Source of the DNA: Roseiarcus sp963820795
GTDB lineage: Bacteria > Pseudomonadota > Alphaproteobacteria > Rhizobiales > Beijerinckiaceae
Assembly: GCA_963820795.1 (NCBI GenBank)
Contig: CAWGBJ010000015.1
Location: 124,001 to 188,000, forward strand
Reading direction: 5' to 3'
DNA length: 64,000 bases
A program made the position numbers and the translations under genes. Each line of letters opens with the position of its first letter. Within the stretch, counting starts at the first letter, position 1. This document shows positions 50,965 to 62,204 of this stretch, one piece after another. Below the pieces are notes generated by a model. It was not told where the DNA came from. It worked only from the letters and a program-made list of their open reading frames with translations, and searched no databases.

Positions 50965-52479
50965 GAGCCGCGCGGCGGGCGGCGTGATCGGCGGCGGCGG
51001 GGCGGGCGGCGGCGGCGCCGAATCCGCCGCCGCGTCCGGCAGCTTCGACTGCGTCCAGCCGCCGCCGAGCGCAACAATCAGGTTGACCGCGTCGGTCTGG
51101 ATCTGCGCCTGCGTCGAGAGCAGCAACTCCTCCACCGCGAGTTGTTGTTCCTCGGCGGTGACGACGGTGGTGTAGGCCTGCGTTCCGGCCTGGTATTCGT
51201 TGAGCGCGATTTGCGTAGCCTGACGGGAGATACGCACGTTTTCCGTCTGCACTTTCGCCTCGCGCGAAAGGATGCGAATTCCGGCAAGATTGTCTTCGAC
51301 CTGCTGGATTGCCGTCAGCACCGTCTGACGATAGATCGCGACATCGGACTTATAGGTCGCGCGCGCAGCCTCGACCTGCGCTCCGGTGAGGCCGCCGTTA
51401 AAGAGAGGCTGGGCGAGCGAAGCGCCAATCGACCACACGGGATTCGTCGGGCCGAATTGCGAGGCGCCGAAGGGATTGCCCGAATAGCCGAATGAGCCCG
51501 ATAGGGAGAAGCTCGGAAAATAGCCCGCGAAGGCGACGCCGATCTGCGCGTTGGCCTCGCGCATCGTCTCTTCCGCGGACGCGACATCGGGCCTCCGCTC
51601 CAGCAGTGAGGAGGGCAGCCTGACGGGGATCGACGGAACAGCGGTCGAAAGGGCGCCGTGCGGGATCGAGAGCTCCGCAGGCGGTCGCCCCATCAACACG
51701 GCAATGGCGTGTTCACTCTGCGCGCGCGACACGCCGGCGGCGATCAGCGAAGCCTGAGCGTTCAGCACCTGCGTTTGGGCGGTGATCACGTCCGATTTCG
51801 CGGCGGTGCCGGCATTGTACTGGTTCTGCGTGATCTGGAGCGAGTGTTTGTAATCGACGACCGTCCGCGTCAGCAACGTTTCGAGGGCGTCGGCCTGCCT
51901 TAAAGTCACATAAGCGGTCGCGAGCTGGGACTGGGCCGCAAGCAACGCGTTGGCCAGATTGGCTGCAACTCCTTGGGCGCCGGCCTGCTGCGCCTCGATC
52001 TCCCGTCTGACCAGACCCCAGACGTCGAGCGTCCACAAGCCCGTTCCCTCGGCGGTGAAGAGCGTCGTTCCCGGCGAGCTCCGGGTCGCGGACGCCGTGC
52101 CATTGATCGTCGGGTAGAGGCCGGCGCGCGCCTCATTGATGAGCGCGAGCGCCTCGCGATAGTTCGCCTCGTCCGCCAGGACCGTCTGATTGGACACGAC
52201 GACGGCGCTCTCGAGCCTGCTGAGCTCCGCGTCGTCAAAGACGCTCCACCAGTCGCCCTTGGGCTCGCTCGGGCGGGGCGATGCGATCTTCCAGCCAGCG
52301 ATCTCCTTGTACTGGAGCGAGACGATCGCAGCCGGCCGCTCGAAGTTCGGACCGACCGCCGCGCAACCCGAAAGGGTCGCGGCAAGCACGATCGTGGCCC
52401 CCGTGAGCGTCAGGGCGCACGCGGAAGCGGCGTCGGGTTCACCCGCAGATAATATCGACTCCACAGCCGCCCCAGCCAC
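50956..52479 (-). CDS. RND efflux outer-membrane lipoprotein, NodT/OprM type
   Basis: About 507 residues: lipobox TLSGCAAVGPNF, then two outer membrane efflux repeats with helical hairpins (NQTVLADEANYREALALINEARAGLYP, and LFNGGLTGAQVEAARATYKSDVAIYRQTVLTAIQQVEDNLAGIR) and a proline-rich tail. Forms the exit channel of the tripartite pump. The only in-frame starts are GTGs at 52479 and 52464, which overlap mdtC and give an odd leader lacking basic residues; the true N-terminus is uncertain and a frameshift there is possible. Confidence 0.88.
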   Translation of the reverse strand: MAGAAVESILSAGEPDAASACALTLTGATIVLAATLSGCAAVGPNFERPAAIVSLQYKEIAGWKIASPRPSEPKGDWWSVFDDAELSRLESAVVVSNQTVLADEANYREALALINEARAGLYPTINGTASATRSSPGTTLFTAEGTGLWTLDVWGLVRREIEAQQAGAQGVAANLANALLAAQSQLATAYVTLRQADALETLLTRTVVDYKHSLQITQNQYNAGTAAKSDVITAQTQVLNAQASLIAAGVSRAQSEHAIAVLMGRPPAELSIPHGALSTAVPSIPVRLPSSLLERRPDVASAEETMREANAQIGVAFAGYFPSFSLSGSFGYSGNPFGASQFGPTNPVWSIGASLAQPLFNGGLTGAQVEAARATYKSDVAIYRQTVLTAIQQVEDNLAGIRILSREAKVQTENVRISRQATQIALNEYQAGTQAYTTVVTAEEQQLAVEELLLSTQAQIQTDAVNLIVALGGGWTQSKLPDAAADSAPPPPAPPPPITPPAARLSE

Positions 52480-55400
52480 TTTCCGAATGAATCGAGATAA
52501 ATGAAAACCACCGGCGTCGTGTATAGCGTGAGGACCTGACTGACGATCAGCCCGCCGACAATCGTGATGCCGAGGGGATGACGCAGCTCAGACCCTTCTC
52601 CTGTTCCAAAGGCAAGCGGCAGCGCTCCGAAAAGCGCCGCGCAGGTCGTCATCATGATGGGGCGGAAGCGCAAAAGGCAAGCGCGCTCGATCGCGGCGCT
52701 GGTGTCGAGCCCGTCCCCCTCCGCTTCGAGGGCGAAGTCGACCATCATGATCGCATTCTTTTTGACAATGCCAATGAGCAGCAAAACGCCGATCGCCGCG
52801 ATCACGGTGAACTGGGTGTCGAAGAGCCAGAGCGCCAGCGCCGCGCCGACGCTGGCCGAGAACAGGGTCGATAGGATGGTGATCGGATGGATGAGGCTTT
52901 CATAGAGAATGCCGAGCACGATGTAGATGGTGACGAGCGCGGCGCCGAACAGGAGCGGCATGTTCGACTGCGACTGCTGGAACGTGGCGGCGGTTCCGGC
53001 GAAGGCGCCATGCACCGAAGTGGGCATGTCGATCCGCTGGATCGCGTTTTCGATCTCGGTCTTTGCTTCGCTCAGGGCATGGCCTTCGGCCAGATTGAAC
53101 GAGATCGTAGAGGCGGCGAACAGCCCCTGATGGTTGACGCTAAGCGGCGTGTGGCCCGGCGAAAATCTCGCGAAGGCGGAGAGCGGAACCATCGTCTCGG
53201 GCGACGTCGATACGGCCGCCCCGGCCGAAGCGGCGGAGTGGCCGCTCGCGGCGAGCGCGTTGGTGGCGAGGTTGCGCGCTGAATCGGCCGCGATCGCCGC
53301 CGCAGTGCTTTGCGCGCCGGTCGACGACGTGAACAGTCCGGCCGAAATGCCGCTCTGCTGCGTGCCAGTCGGGTTGGCCCCGGACGTCGAGACATAGATT
53401 TCACTGAGCGTCCGAGGGTCCTGCCAGTATTGCGGCGCGATCTCCATGACGACATGGTACTGGTTCTGCGCGCTGTAGATGGTCGAGACCTGCCGCTGGC
53501 CGAAGGCGTCATAAAGCGTGTTGTCGATCGCGTTCAAGGTAAGTCCGAGCCGCATCGCCGTGTCGCGGTCGATGACCACGTCGGTCTCGAGCCCGCCCTG
53601 TTGCTGATCGGAGTTGACGTCCTTGACGATGTCGCTTCCCATCAATGCGGCGGTCAGCTTCGGCGCCCATTTGTACAGTTCCGCCGTATCGTCGGACAGC
53701 AAAGTGTACTGATAGGTAGCATTGCTCTGGCGGCCGCCGGTCCTGAGATCGGACACCGCGATCATGAAGAGGTGCGCGCCCGCCACCTCGGCGAGCTTGC
53801 CGCGTAGGCGCGTCACAACCGCGTCGGCCGTGATCCTCCGCTCCGAGAAGGGCTTCAGGGATACGTAAACAAAGCCGGAATTGGTCTGCCGACCGCCAGT
53901 GAACCCGACCACGCTGGCGACCGCCGGATCGTCGCCGACGATCGTCTGCAGTTGCCGCAGCTTCTTCCGCATCGACTGAAACGAAATGCTCTGATCGCCC
54001 TGGATCGCGCCGATGATGAGCCCGGTGTCCTGCACGGGAAAAAGACCATAGGTCATCTCGTAGCGGAACATGTAGTAATTGAGCCCGATCGTCGCCAGGA
54101 GTGAGAGGAGAACCGCGCCGGGATTGCGCAAGGCGATCCTTAAAGTCCTCCGATAGAAGGCGAGCATCGCGTCGAAGAGGCGCTCCGTGGTGCGATAGAG
54201 CCGCCCGTGGCGGGTGACGGGTTCGCGCGGCAGAATGAATGCGCACATCATCGGCGTCGTCGTCAGCGACACGGCGAGCGAGATCATCACCGCGACCGAG
54301 AGCGTCAGCGCGAATTCATTAAACAGGCGCCCGACGATCCCGCCGAAGAAGATCAGCGGCGCGAAGACCGCGATCAGCGACAGGCTGATCGACAGCACGG
54401 TGAAGCCAACCTCGTTCGCGCCGCGGATCGCCGCCTCGATGCGAGGCATGCCCTGCTCGAGGTAACGCGAGATGTTCTCCAGGACGACGATGGCGTCGTC
54501 TACGACGAAGCCGGTCGAAATCGTCAGCGCCATCAGCGACAGGTTGTCCAGGCTGAAGCCGAGCAGGTACATCACGCCGAACGAACCGATGATCGAGGTC
54601 GGCACCGCCACGCTCGGGATCGCAGCCGCCCGCACGCTCCTCAAGAAGGCGAACACCACGAGGATCACCAGCAGGACGGCGATGACGAGCGTCTTCTCGG
54701 TGTCGAACAGGGACTGGCGGATCGTCTTCGACCGATCGACTGCAACCGTCAGATTGATGTCGCCAGGGAGGGCGGCGACGAGCCGCGGGAGCTCCGCGCG
54801 CACATTGTCGACGGCGTCGATGATGTTCGCTCCGGGTTGGCGCGACAGTACGACGGCGACGCCCGGTTCGCCATTGACGAGACCCGCATTGCGCAGGTCC
54901 TCGACCGAGTCGGTGACTTCCGCGACGTCGGATAGGCGGATCGCGGCGCCGTTCCGATAGGCGATGACGAGATCGCGATACTGCGCGGCCTTGGTCGCCT
55001 GGTCGTTGGCGTAGACCTGGTAATGCGCACTATCGTCTTCGATCGCGCCCTTCGGGCTATTGGCGTTGGCGGAAGCAAGCGCCGCGCGAATGTCTTCGAG
55101 GCCGATGCCATAGTGGAATATCGCCGTCGGATTGATCTCGACCCTGACCGCCGGCAGCGCCGAGCCGGAGACATCGACTTCGCCGATCCCGGGCAGCTGC
55201 GACAGGCGCTGCTGCAGGATGTTGGAGGCGAGATCGTAAAGCTGCCCCGCGGTGTGGGTCGACGACGTCATGGCGATGACCATGATGGGAGCGTCGGCGG
55301 GGTTTACCTTGTGGTAACTCGGGTTCTGCCGAAGGCTGGTCGGCAGGTCAGCGCGAGCGGCGACGATCGCCGCCTGAACGTCCCTGGCCGCGCCGTCGAT

Positions 55401-55706
55401 GTTGCGGTCGAGGCCGAACTGGAGCGTGATGAAGGACGAGCCCTGGGTGCTCATCGACGTCATTTCGTTGACGTCGGCGATCTGACCGAGATGGCGCTCG
55501 AGCGGCGCCGCCACCGCGGTCGCCATCGTGTCTGGACTCGCTCCCGGCATGCTGGCGCGAACGGACACAATCGGGAAGTCGATCTGGGGCAGCGGTGAGA
55601 CCGGCAGCTGCGAGTAGCCGAGAAGACCGGCGAAGATCACGCCGATTGTCAGCAGAGTCGTCGCGACCGGCCGCCGGATGAAGACTTCCGAAAAGCGGTT
55701 GTTCAC
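52410..55706 (-). CDS. mdtC: RND multidrug efflux permease, MdtC-like
   Basis: A 1098-residue HAE-1 transporter. N-terminus NNRFSEVFIRRPVATTLLTIGVIFAGLLGY, first porter domains, FVVDDAIVVLENISRYLE (proton-relay helix 4 Asps), GIVKKNAIMMVDFALEAE in the second half and SELRHPLGITIVGGLIVSQVLTLYTTPVVF. An extra Ser/Ala-rich insertion (about 830-880) is present. Lies directly after mdtB with a four-base overlap at 55703-55706. Confidence 0.95.
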   Translation of the reverse strand: MNNRFSEVFIRRPVATTLLTIGVIFAGLLGYSQLPVSPLPQIDFPIVSVRASMPGASPDTMATAVAAPLERHLGQIADVNEMTSMSTQGSSFITLQFGLDRNIDGAARDVQAAIVAARADLPTSLRQNPSYHKVNPADAPIMVIAMTSSTHTAGQLYDLASNILQQRLSQLPGIGEVDVSGSALPAVRVEINPTAIFHYGIGLEDIRAALASANANSPKGAIEDDSAHYQVYANDQATKAAQYRDLVIAYRNGAAIRLSDVAEVTDSVEDLRNAGLVNGEPGVAVVLSRQPGANIIDAVDNVRAELPRLVAALPGDINLTVAVDRSKTIRQSLFDTEKTLVIAVLLVILVVFAFLRSVRAAAIPSVAVPTSIIGSFGVMYLLGFSLDNLSLMALTISTGFVVDDAIVVLENISRYLEQGMPRIEAAIRGANEVGFTVLSISLSLIAVFAPLIFFGGIVGRLFNEFALTLSVAVMISLAVSLTTTPMMCAFILPREPVTRHGRLYRTTERLFDAMLAFYRRTLRIALRNPGAVLLSLLATIGLNYYMFRYEMTYGLFPVQDTGLIIGAIQGDQSISFQSMRKKLRQLQTIVGDDPAVASVVGFTGGRQTNSGFVYVSLKPFSERRITADAVVTRLRGKLAEVAGAHLFMIAVSDLRTGGRQSNATYQYTLLSDDTAELYKWAPKLTAALMGSDIVKDVNSDQQQGGLETDVVIDRDTAMRLGLTLNAIDNTLYDAFGQRQVSTIYSAQNQYHVVMEIAPQYWQDPRTLSEIYVSTSGANPTGTQQSGISAGLFTSSTGAQSTAAAIAADSARNLATNALAASGHSAASAGAAVSTSPETMVPLSAFARFSPGHTPLSVNHQGLFAASTISFNLAEGHALSEAKTEIENAIQRIDMPTSVHGAFAGTAATFQQSQSNMPLLFGAALVTIYIVLGILYESLIHPITILSTLFSASVGAALALWLFDTQFTVIAAIGVLLLIGIVKKNAIMMVDFALEAEGDGLDTSAAIERACLLRFRPIMMTTCAALFGALPLAFGTGEGSELRHPLGITIVGGLIVSQVLTLYTTPVVFIYLDSFGKWLGRLWSRYYLRVNPTPLPRAP

Positions 55707-58700
55707 GAGGGCTTCGCCGCCAAGGTCGAGGGAACCGCGCCCAGGCCAAAGCGCTCGCCGAGCCTCTCGAAGAAGAGATAGATGACCGGCGTCGTGTAGA
55801 GCGTCAGCACCTGGCTGAATGCGAGGCCGCCGACGATCGCCAGGCCGAGCGGATGGCGGAGTTCGGAGCCGACGCCCGAGCCGAGCATCAGCGGCAAGGC
55901 GCCGAAGATCGCCGCGACCGTCGTCATCAAAATGGGTCGCAGGCGCAGGAGGCAGGCCTGATAGATCGCCTCGCGCGGCGGCAGGCCCTGTTGGCGCTGG
56001 GCCTCGAGCGCGAAGTCGATCATCATGATCGCGTTCTTCTTGACGATGCCGATCAGGAGCACGATGCCGATGACGCCGATGATGTCGAGCCCGGCGCCCG
56101 CGGCGTTCAGCGTCAGGAGCGCGCCGATGCCGGCCGACGGCAGCGTCGTCAGAATGGTGATCGGGTGGATGAAGCTCTCATAGAGCACGCCGAGGACGAT
56201 ATACATCGTCGCGATCGCTGCCCCGAGCAGGAAAACTTCGTTCGACAGCGCCGACTGGAAAGCCTGCGCCGCGCCCTGGTAGCTGACGGCGAAGCTCCCC
56301 GGCAAGTCGATGTCGGCTAAGGCCGCGTTGATCGCTTCCTCCGCTCCGCCGAGCGAAGCGCCCTGCGCGAGGTTGAACGAAATCGTCGTCACCGGAAACT
56401 GCTTCAAGTGCGAGATTTGCAGCGGCGAGGGCTTGACGACAAAATTCGCCACAGAGTTCAGCGGCGTCTGACCCGAGGTCGACGCCGCGGAGGGCAAATA
56501 TAGAGAATTCAACGAGTTCGAGGGAGCGCGCCATCTTCGGGTCAATGTCGAGGATGACGCGGTACTGGTTGGTTTGGGTGAAGATCGTCGAGATGATGCG
56601 CTGCCCGTAGGCATCGTAGAGCGCGTTGTCGACGATCGCTGGCGTGACGCCGAACCTCGCAGCCTCCGCGCGGTCGAGGTCGACGAGGACCGATCGCCCG
56701 TTCGGCTGCAGGTCGCTGGCGACATCGACGATCGAGGGAATCCTGCCGAGTCGCTCCAGAACTCTTGGCGTCCATCGTTGCAGCGTCGCCAGATCCTGGT
56801 TCTCGAGGGTGAACTGGTACTGCGTCGCGCTGACCGCGGTGTCGATCGAGAGGTCCTGCACCGGCTGCATGAAGAGCGAGATGCCGGCGACCCCCTCCGT
56901 CTCCCGCTGCAGGCGCCGAATGATCTCGCTCGCGGTCGCCTTGCGCTCGGAATGTCGCTTCAAATTGATCAGAAAGCGGCCCGAGTTAAGAGTGATGTTC
57001 GAGCCGTCGACGCCGATGAAAGAAGAAAGACTTTCGACGTCCGGATCGGCGAGGATGGCGCGGGCAAGCGCCTGCTGATGCGCCGCCATCTGATCGAAGG
57101 ATATGTCCTCGGCCGCCTGAGTCACACCCTGGATGACGCCGGTGTCCTGAATCGGAAAGAAGCCCTTGGGGATCGTCACATAGAGGTAGCCGGTCAGGAG
57201 GAAGGTGCCGAGCGCAACGATGAGAGTGATCGTCTGGTGGTTCAGCACGGTCTGCAGGGTCGAAGCATAGAAGCGCGTCAGCGCCTGGAACAAGCGGCCT
57301 CCGCTCGCTTCGTTGCCGCCGGTCGGGCGCAGGAGCTTGGCGCAAAGCATGGGCACGAGGGTCAGCGAAACAAAGGCGGAGATGACGATGGCGGCAGCGA
57401 GCGTGATTGCGAATTCGTGGAAAAGCCGCCCGACCACGTCGCCCATGAAGAGGAGCGGGATCAGCACGGCGATCAGCGACACGGTCAGCGAGATGATGGT
57501 GAAGCCGATCTGCGCCGAGCCTTTGACCGCGGCCTCATAAGGGGTGTCGCCCGCTTCGAGAAAACGCGCGATGTTCTCGATCACCACGATCGCATCGTCG
57601 ACGACGAAACCGGTCGCGATCGTCAGCGCCATTAGCGACAGATTGTCGAGGCTGAAGCCGAACTGATACATGATCGCGAGCGCGCCGACGAGCGAGAGCG
57701 GGACGGAGAGACTCGGGATGATGGTCGCCGGGACGTTGCGCAGGAAGAGGAAGATCACCATCACGACGAGGCCGACGGCGAGCGTCAGCTCGAACTCGAC
57801 GTCGCGGACGGAGGCGCGGATCGTCGTCGTGCGATCGGTCAGGGGCTTGACGGTCACGCCCGCCGGGAGGCTCTCGCTCAAGCTCGGCAGCACGGCCTTG
57901 ATGCTGTCGACGACCTGAATGACGTTCGCGCCGGGCTGACGCTGGATGTTGACGATAAGCGCCGGAGTGGTGTCCATCCAGGCGGAGAGGCGGCTGTTTT
58001 CCGGGGCGATCTCCACCGTCGCCACGTCGGAGAGCAGGATCGGCGCGCCGTTGCGGTAGGTGACGACCGATTTCAGATAGTCCTTCGGGTCGCGGATCTG
58101 GTCGTTGGCGTTGATGGTCGAGGCCTGCGCCGGGCCGTCGAAATTGCCCTTGGGCGTGTTGACGTTGAGATTGCTGATGGTCGTGCGCAGATCGTCGAGA
58201 TTGACCCCGTAGGCGGCGAGCGCCAGCGGATTGGCGTGGATGCGCACCGCCGGCCGGTGGCCCCCCGAGATCGAGACCAGTCCGACGCCCGGAAGCTGCG
58301 ACAGTTTCGGCGCGAGCCGGCTCTCGATGAGGTCCTCGACGTCAGTCAGCTGCATGGTGGCGGATGCGACGCCGAGCGTCAGGATCGGGGCGTCGGCGGG
58401 ATTGACCTTGGAATAGATCGGCGGGGCCGGCAGGTCGGCAGGCAGCAAATTGCCGGCCGCATTGATGGCCGCCTGCACCTCCTGCTCGGCGATGTCGAGG
58501 CCGATATCGAGACCGAAGCGCAGGGTGATGACCGACGAGCCGGCCGAACTCTGCGACATCATCTGGCTCAGACTCGCCATCTGGCCGAACTGACGCTCGA
58601 GCGGCGCGGTCACGGCCGAGGTCATCACCTCCGGACTGGCGCCCGGATAGAAAGTCTGAACCTGGATGGTCGGATAATCGACCTCAGGCAGGGCCGAAAG

Positions 58701-58799
58701 CGGCAGGAAGCGAAACGCCGCAAGCCCAATCAGCAGGATCGCGATCATCATCAGACTGGTCGCGACGGGCCGGTCGATGAAAAGACGGGACGGATTCAA
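55703..58799 (-). pseudogene. mdtB: RND multidrug efflux permease, MdtB-like, one frameshift
   Basis: From ATG 58799 the first 780 residues are a normal RND permease (MNPSRLFIDRPVATSLMMIA, FVVDDAIVVIENIARFLE). At RVILDIDPKMAR the frame breaks; APSNSLNSLYLPSAASTSGQTPLNSVANFVV and the rest, with GIVKKNAIMMIDFALEAQ and SELRHPLGLAIVGGLAFSQVLTLYTTPVIY, are in another frame ending at 55703. Loss of one GC pair in a GCGCGC run near 56528 restores it. Everything else is intact, so a read error or a very recent mutation. Together with MdtC it would form the heterotrimeric pump. Confidence 0.85.
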
Positions 58800-58826
58800 C
58801 AGAAACGCGCCTCCGGGCCTATCCGC

Positions 58827-60254
58827 TCATTGCGCCGCCGCGCCTTGAGCGGGCGCTCCGTTCGGGGCCGCTCCGCCCGGCGCGCCGCCGCCCTGCCAAC
58901 GGCGATGGCGATGGCCCTGCGCGTCGCCGACGGCTCCCGCGTCCCCGCCGCCAGAATGACGAGGCCCAGCCTGGTCCTGCCCCTGCCCGTCGGATGCCTG
59001 CGCGGTCGCATCCTCGGCCAGCGTGACCTTCGCGCCGTCGCGCAGGCGGTCGACGCCGTCGATCACCACCTGGTCGCCGGCGGCGAGCCCCTTGGCGATC
59101 GTCGTCACGCTGCTGTTGGCCGCGCCGGTAACGATGTCCCGCCTGGAGACTGTCGAGTTGTCATTCAATACGTATACGAAGTTGCCGGATGGCCCGAGCT
59201 GAACGGCTGCGTTCGGCGCGAGCGCAACGCCGGTCAGCGTGTCGACGAGCAGCCGGACGTTGACGAACTGCTGCGGGAACAGGACGCCATTGGGGTTGTC
59301 GAAGCTAGCTCGCATCTTGATCGTGCCGGTGGTGACGTCGACCTGGCTGTCGTAGGTTGTCAGCGTCCCGGTCGCGAGCTCGTTGACGTTGGCGCGGTCG
59401 AAGACCGTCACCTTGAGCTTCGCGCCCGAATTCAGCCGCGCCGCGATGCGCGGCAGGTTGTCCTCGGGCGTCGAGAAGACCACGCTGATCGGATCGATCT
59501 GGGTAATGACGACGATGCCGGTGGCGTCGGAGGGCTGCAGATAGTTGCCCGGATCGACGAGCCGCAGGCCGACGCGGCCGGTGATCGGCGAGACGATATG
59601 GGTATAGTCGAGATTGATTTGCGCCGTCTGCACCTGCGCCTGGTCGGTGGCGATGGCGGCCTTGTCCTGCGCCACCAGCGCCTGCTGGTCGGCGACCTGC
59701 TGCTTGGAGATCGAGTCCTGTTTGGCCAGCGCTTCATAGCGGGAGAAATCGCTTTGCGCCTGCGCGAGCAGCGCCTGATCCTTGGCGAGTTGTCCCTGCG
59801 CCTGGGCGAGCGCCGCCTGATAGGGTCGCGGATCGATCTGCGCGAGGAAGTCGCCCTTCTTGACGGTCTGACCCTCGGTGAAGCCGACGTCCGTCAGCTT
59901 GCCGGCGATCTGGGTGCGGATGGTCACGGTCTCGAAGGGCGTCACGGTGCCCAGAGCGTCGATGGTGATCGGCATGTCGCCGAGCGTCACCGGCGCGACA
60001 CGCACCGTCTGCGGCGGCGGACCGGATCGGCCGGACTTGCCGCCCCCACCGGTTGTCGTCTCGGTGCGCTCGAATCGCTGCCACGCGAACACTGCGACCG
60101 CGGCCACCACAACGACGACCACGATCCGCCGCAGGAGCGAGCGGCGGCGGCGCGGCGGGGGAGGCTCGACGTCAGGGGCCGTCGGCGCCTTCGGACCAGG
60201 TCCTCCCGGAGGCGCAGTCCGCTCGGCGACGTTGAGCTTGAATGCTTCGTTCAT
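58827..60254 (-). CDS. mdtA: RND efflux periplasmic adaptor, MdtA-like
   Basis: A 475-residue membrane-fusion protein: a basic N-terminus with one membrane anchor (RRRRSLLRRIVVVVVVAAVAVFAW), the lipoyl half-motifs LGTVTPFETVTIRTQIAGKLTDVGFTEGQTVKKGDFLAQIDPRPYQAAL and LDYTHIVSPITGRVGLR on either side of an alpha hairpin (about 150-215), then beta-barrel domains and a low-complexity glycine/alanine tail. First gene of the operon; order mdtA-mdtB-mdtC-outer membrane factor. Confidence 0.93.
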   Translation of the reverse strand: MNEAFKLNVAERTAPPGGPGPKAPTAPDVEPPPPRRRRSLLRRIVVVVVVAAVAVFAWQRFERTETTTGGGGKSGRSGPPPQTVRVAPVTLGDMPITIDALGTVTPFETVTIRTQIAGKLTDVGFTEGQTVKKGDFLAQIDPRPYQAALAQAQGQLAKDQALLAQAQSDFSRYEALAKQDSISKQQVADQQALVAQDKAAIATDQAQVQTAQINLDYTHIVSPITGRVGLRLVDPGNYLQPSDATGIVVITQIDPISVVFSTPEDNLPRIAARLNSGAKLKVTVFDRANVNELATGTLTTYDSQVDVTTGTIKMRASFDNPNGVLFPQQFVNVRLLVDTLTGVALAPNAAVQLGPSGNFVYVLNDNSTVSRRDIVTGAANSSVTTIAKGLAAGDQVVIDGVDRLRDGAKVTLAEDATAQASDGQGQDQAGPRHSGGGDAGAVGDAQGHRHRRWQGGGAPGGAAPNGAPAQGAAAQ

Positions 60255-60460
60255 GCGTAGACTCGCATAACTCCCCGCATGACACGGGAAAACCTGGCTG
60301 ACAAATCAAGCCTCCGTGTGCGGAACAAGACCGCTCGACCGTCAGTCGCCCACTCGGTCATTTATCATTCCGGAGGGTTAAGGCTGGCCAAATCCGGGTG
60401 TTGCATTCTTCCCGCCCATGCGCCATAAGCGCGTCGGTCGGCTTAAGGCCGGTTACGGAC

Positions 60461-60535
60461 GCGGGTGTAGCTCAGGGGTAGAGCACAACCTTGCCAAGGT
60501 TGGGGTCGAGGGTTCGAATCCCTTCGCCCGCTCCA
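60461..60535 (+). tRNA. tRNA-Gly (GCC)
   Basis: Begins GCGGGTGTAGCTCAGGGGTAG, anticodon arm AACCTTGCCAAGGTT gives anticodon GCC, T arm GAGGGTTCGAATCCCTTC, ends CGCCCGCTCCA with CCA encoded. Its 3' end faces a region with conjugation and IS remnants. Confidence 0.96.
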
Positions 60536-60839
60536 AATTTCTTCAGGAAATTAAATAATTTGAAGGCGGTTCCTCCGGACCGTTTTTGCTTTGAGGCGTG
60601 GTTCCCGGACCAATCTGAGCGCATTCTACACATTTGAACGGACGCCCCCGGATATCGTGGCGCAGCCTCGTCGGTTTCTGCCGAAGATAGCTCGCTGCCA
60701 TTCCGTCAGAACGCCCGTTGTCCTCCCTAAGCAGCCAACCAGCGCCCGCGGGCGCGCCATTATGGATGAAAATCACGGGCCGGCCGCACGACGCCAATTC
60801 CTCAGAGCTATTTTCATGGCAGATTTCTTCAGCGACCCC
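60536..60839. other. Region after tRNA-Gly, one doubtful ORF
   Basis: Apart from the terminator there is one minus-strand frame (60543-60797, 84 residues, with PFKCVECAQIGPG near its end). It has no recognisable family or ribosome site and may be a fragment of the element that follows. Confidence 0.35.
60567..60587 (+). terminator. Rho-independent terminator after tRNA-Gly
   Basis: CGGTTC...GGACCG stem (six pairs with one G-T) and a CTCC loop, followed by TTTTT at 60583-60587, about 30 bases after the tRNA. Confidence 0.7.
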
Positions 60840-61193
<354 letters not shown>

Positions 61194-61335
61194 CCGCTGC
61201 CGGTCCGGAGATGGGGAGTTTTGTTCGCGGAGCGGGGAGCTTTTGCATGAGAATAGGGGACCTTTGGCGTGCGCACGTTTTTTCTGGCGCCGGGTCCGTA
61301 CTATGATGGCTGCCTTCGTTTCGGAGAGAACGCCC

Positions 61336-61563
61336 ATGCTCAGGTTCGTCGGATTGATCGTCGTCGGCGCGGCGACCGCTTCCTCGCCGCTTCCTGCCGC
61401 CGCACAGACGACCCAACCGGGCACAGCAACGTCGATGCATCACCCCGCGCAGGCGCACGGGCCGACCGGGTCCCACCGCAGCGAAATGCGCCGTCGCAGC
61501 AACATGAGCAGGGAGCGCGCCCGGGCCGGCGCCGAGCACGTGCGGACGATGCACTCGCAGTAG
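61336..61563 (+). CDS. Small secreted His/Arg-rich peptide
   Basis: A 75-residue protein with a signal peptide MLRFVGLIVVGAATASSPLPAAA and a mature part of about 52 residues rich in His, Arg and Met (SMHHPAQAHGPTGSHR, HVRTMHS). ATG 61336 has GGAGAG upstream. No family is recognised. Possibly metal-binding by composition, but that is a guess. Confidence 0.55.
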   Translation: MLRFVGLIVVGAATASSPLPAAAQTTQPGTATSMHHPAQAHGPTGSHRSEMRRRSNMSRERARAGAEHVRTMHSQ

Positions 61564-62204
61564 CAAGTTCTGACGCGAGGCTGGCGCGGCTGGTCCGCCT
61601 CGAAACCCCGCCGTCGACGCGCGGAATCCGACCCCTGAAAAAGCTTTGCGCGGCGAAGGGGGCGGGCGGAAGCGTTGTCGCTACGCAGATTTCTTCACTT
61701 TCACCACAAGCGACGCGCGTTCGCGGAAAACGAGATTCCGCCTGTTACTCCCTGCCAACAGGGCAAATCGCTTCCCGCCGCTCTCGAGCGATCGCACAAA
61801 TCCCTTGTCTTTCATTTGGTTGAGCGAATTTGCTCGTGTGGAAGGGAAAGACGGAGCAGGGGAGATTATCGCCCCTGTTCGGCCGATGAACAGGAGGCGA
61901 CCGGGAGGGAGCGCAAAGCCCAAAACCGACTTCATGGGTCCGCTGGAGAGCGCGACCGTCAAGAATATCCAAACGAAGCCGCCGGGCGCCGGTCCCGCCG
62001 TACGTTTTGCGTGAGGATAACGCCATATCTGCTTGATTGTACGGACGTAACTACGGTTTGTGTGAGAGCTCCTCGCCTCGCCGATTTTTGCCTACGCGGG
62101 CAAGACCAGCGTGCTTCGCCTCTCTGTGGCGAACGGGTCCGGCTTGATCCGTTGGCTCGGCCAAGAATCTCTGCCATGAAAATAGCAGCGCAGGCTTGCT
62201 GTCG
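61564..62204. other. Gene-poor region between the secreted peptide and the IS110 remnant
   Basis: About 640 bases. Several short frames exist on both strands but none looks like a protein I can name. It lies within the suspected decayed mobile region; composition is slightly lower in GC than the housekeeping genes. Confidence 0.45.
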
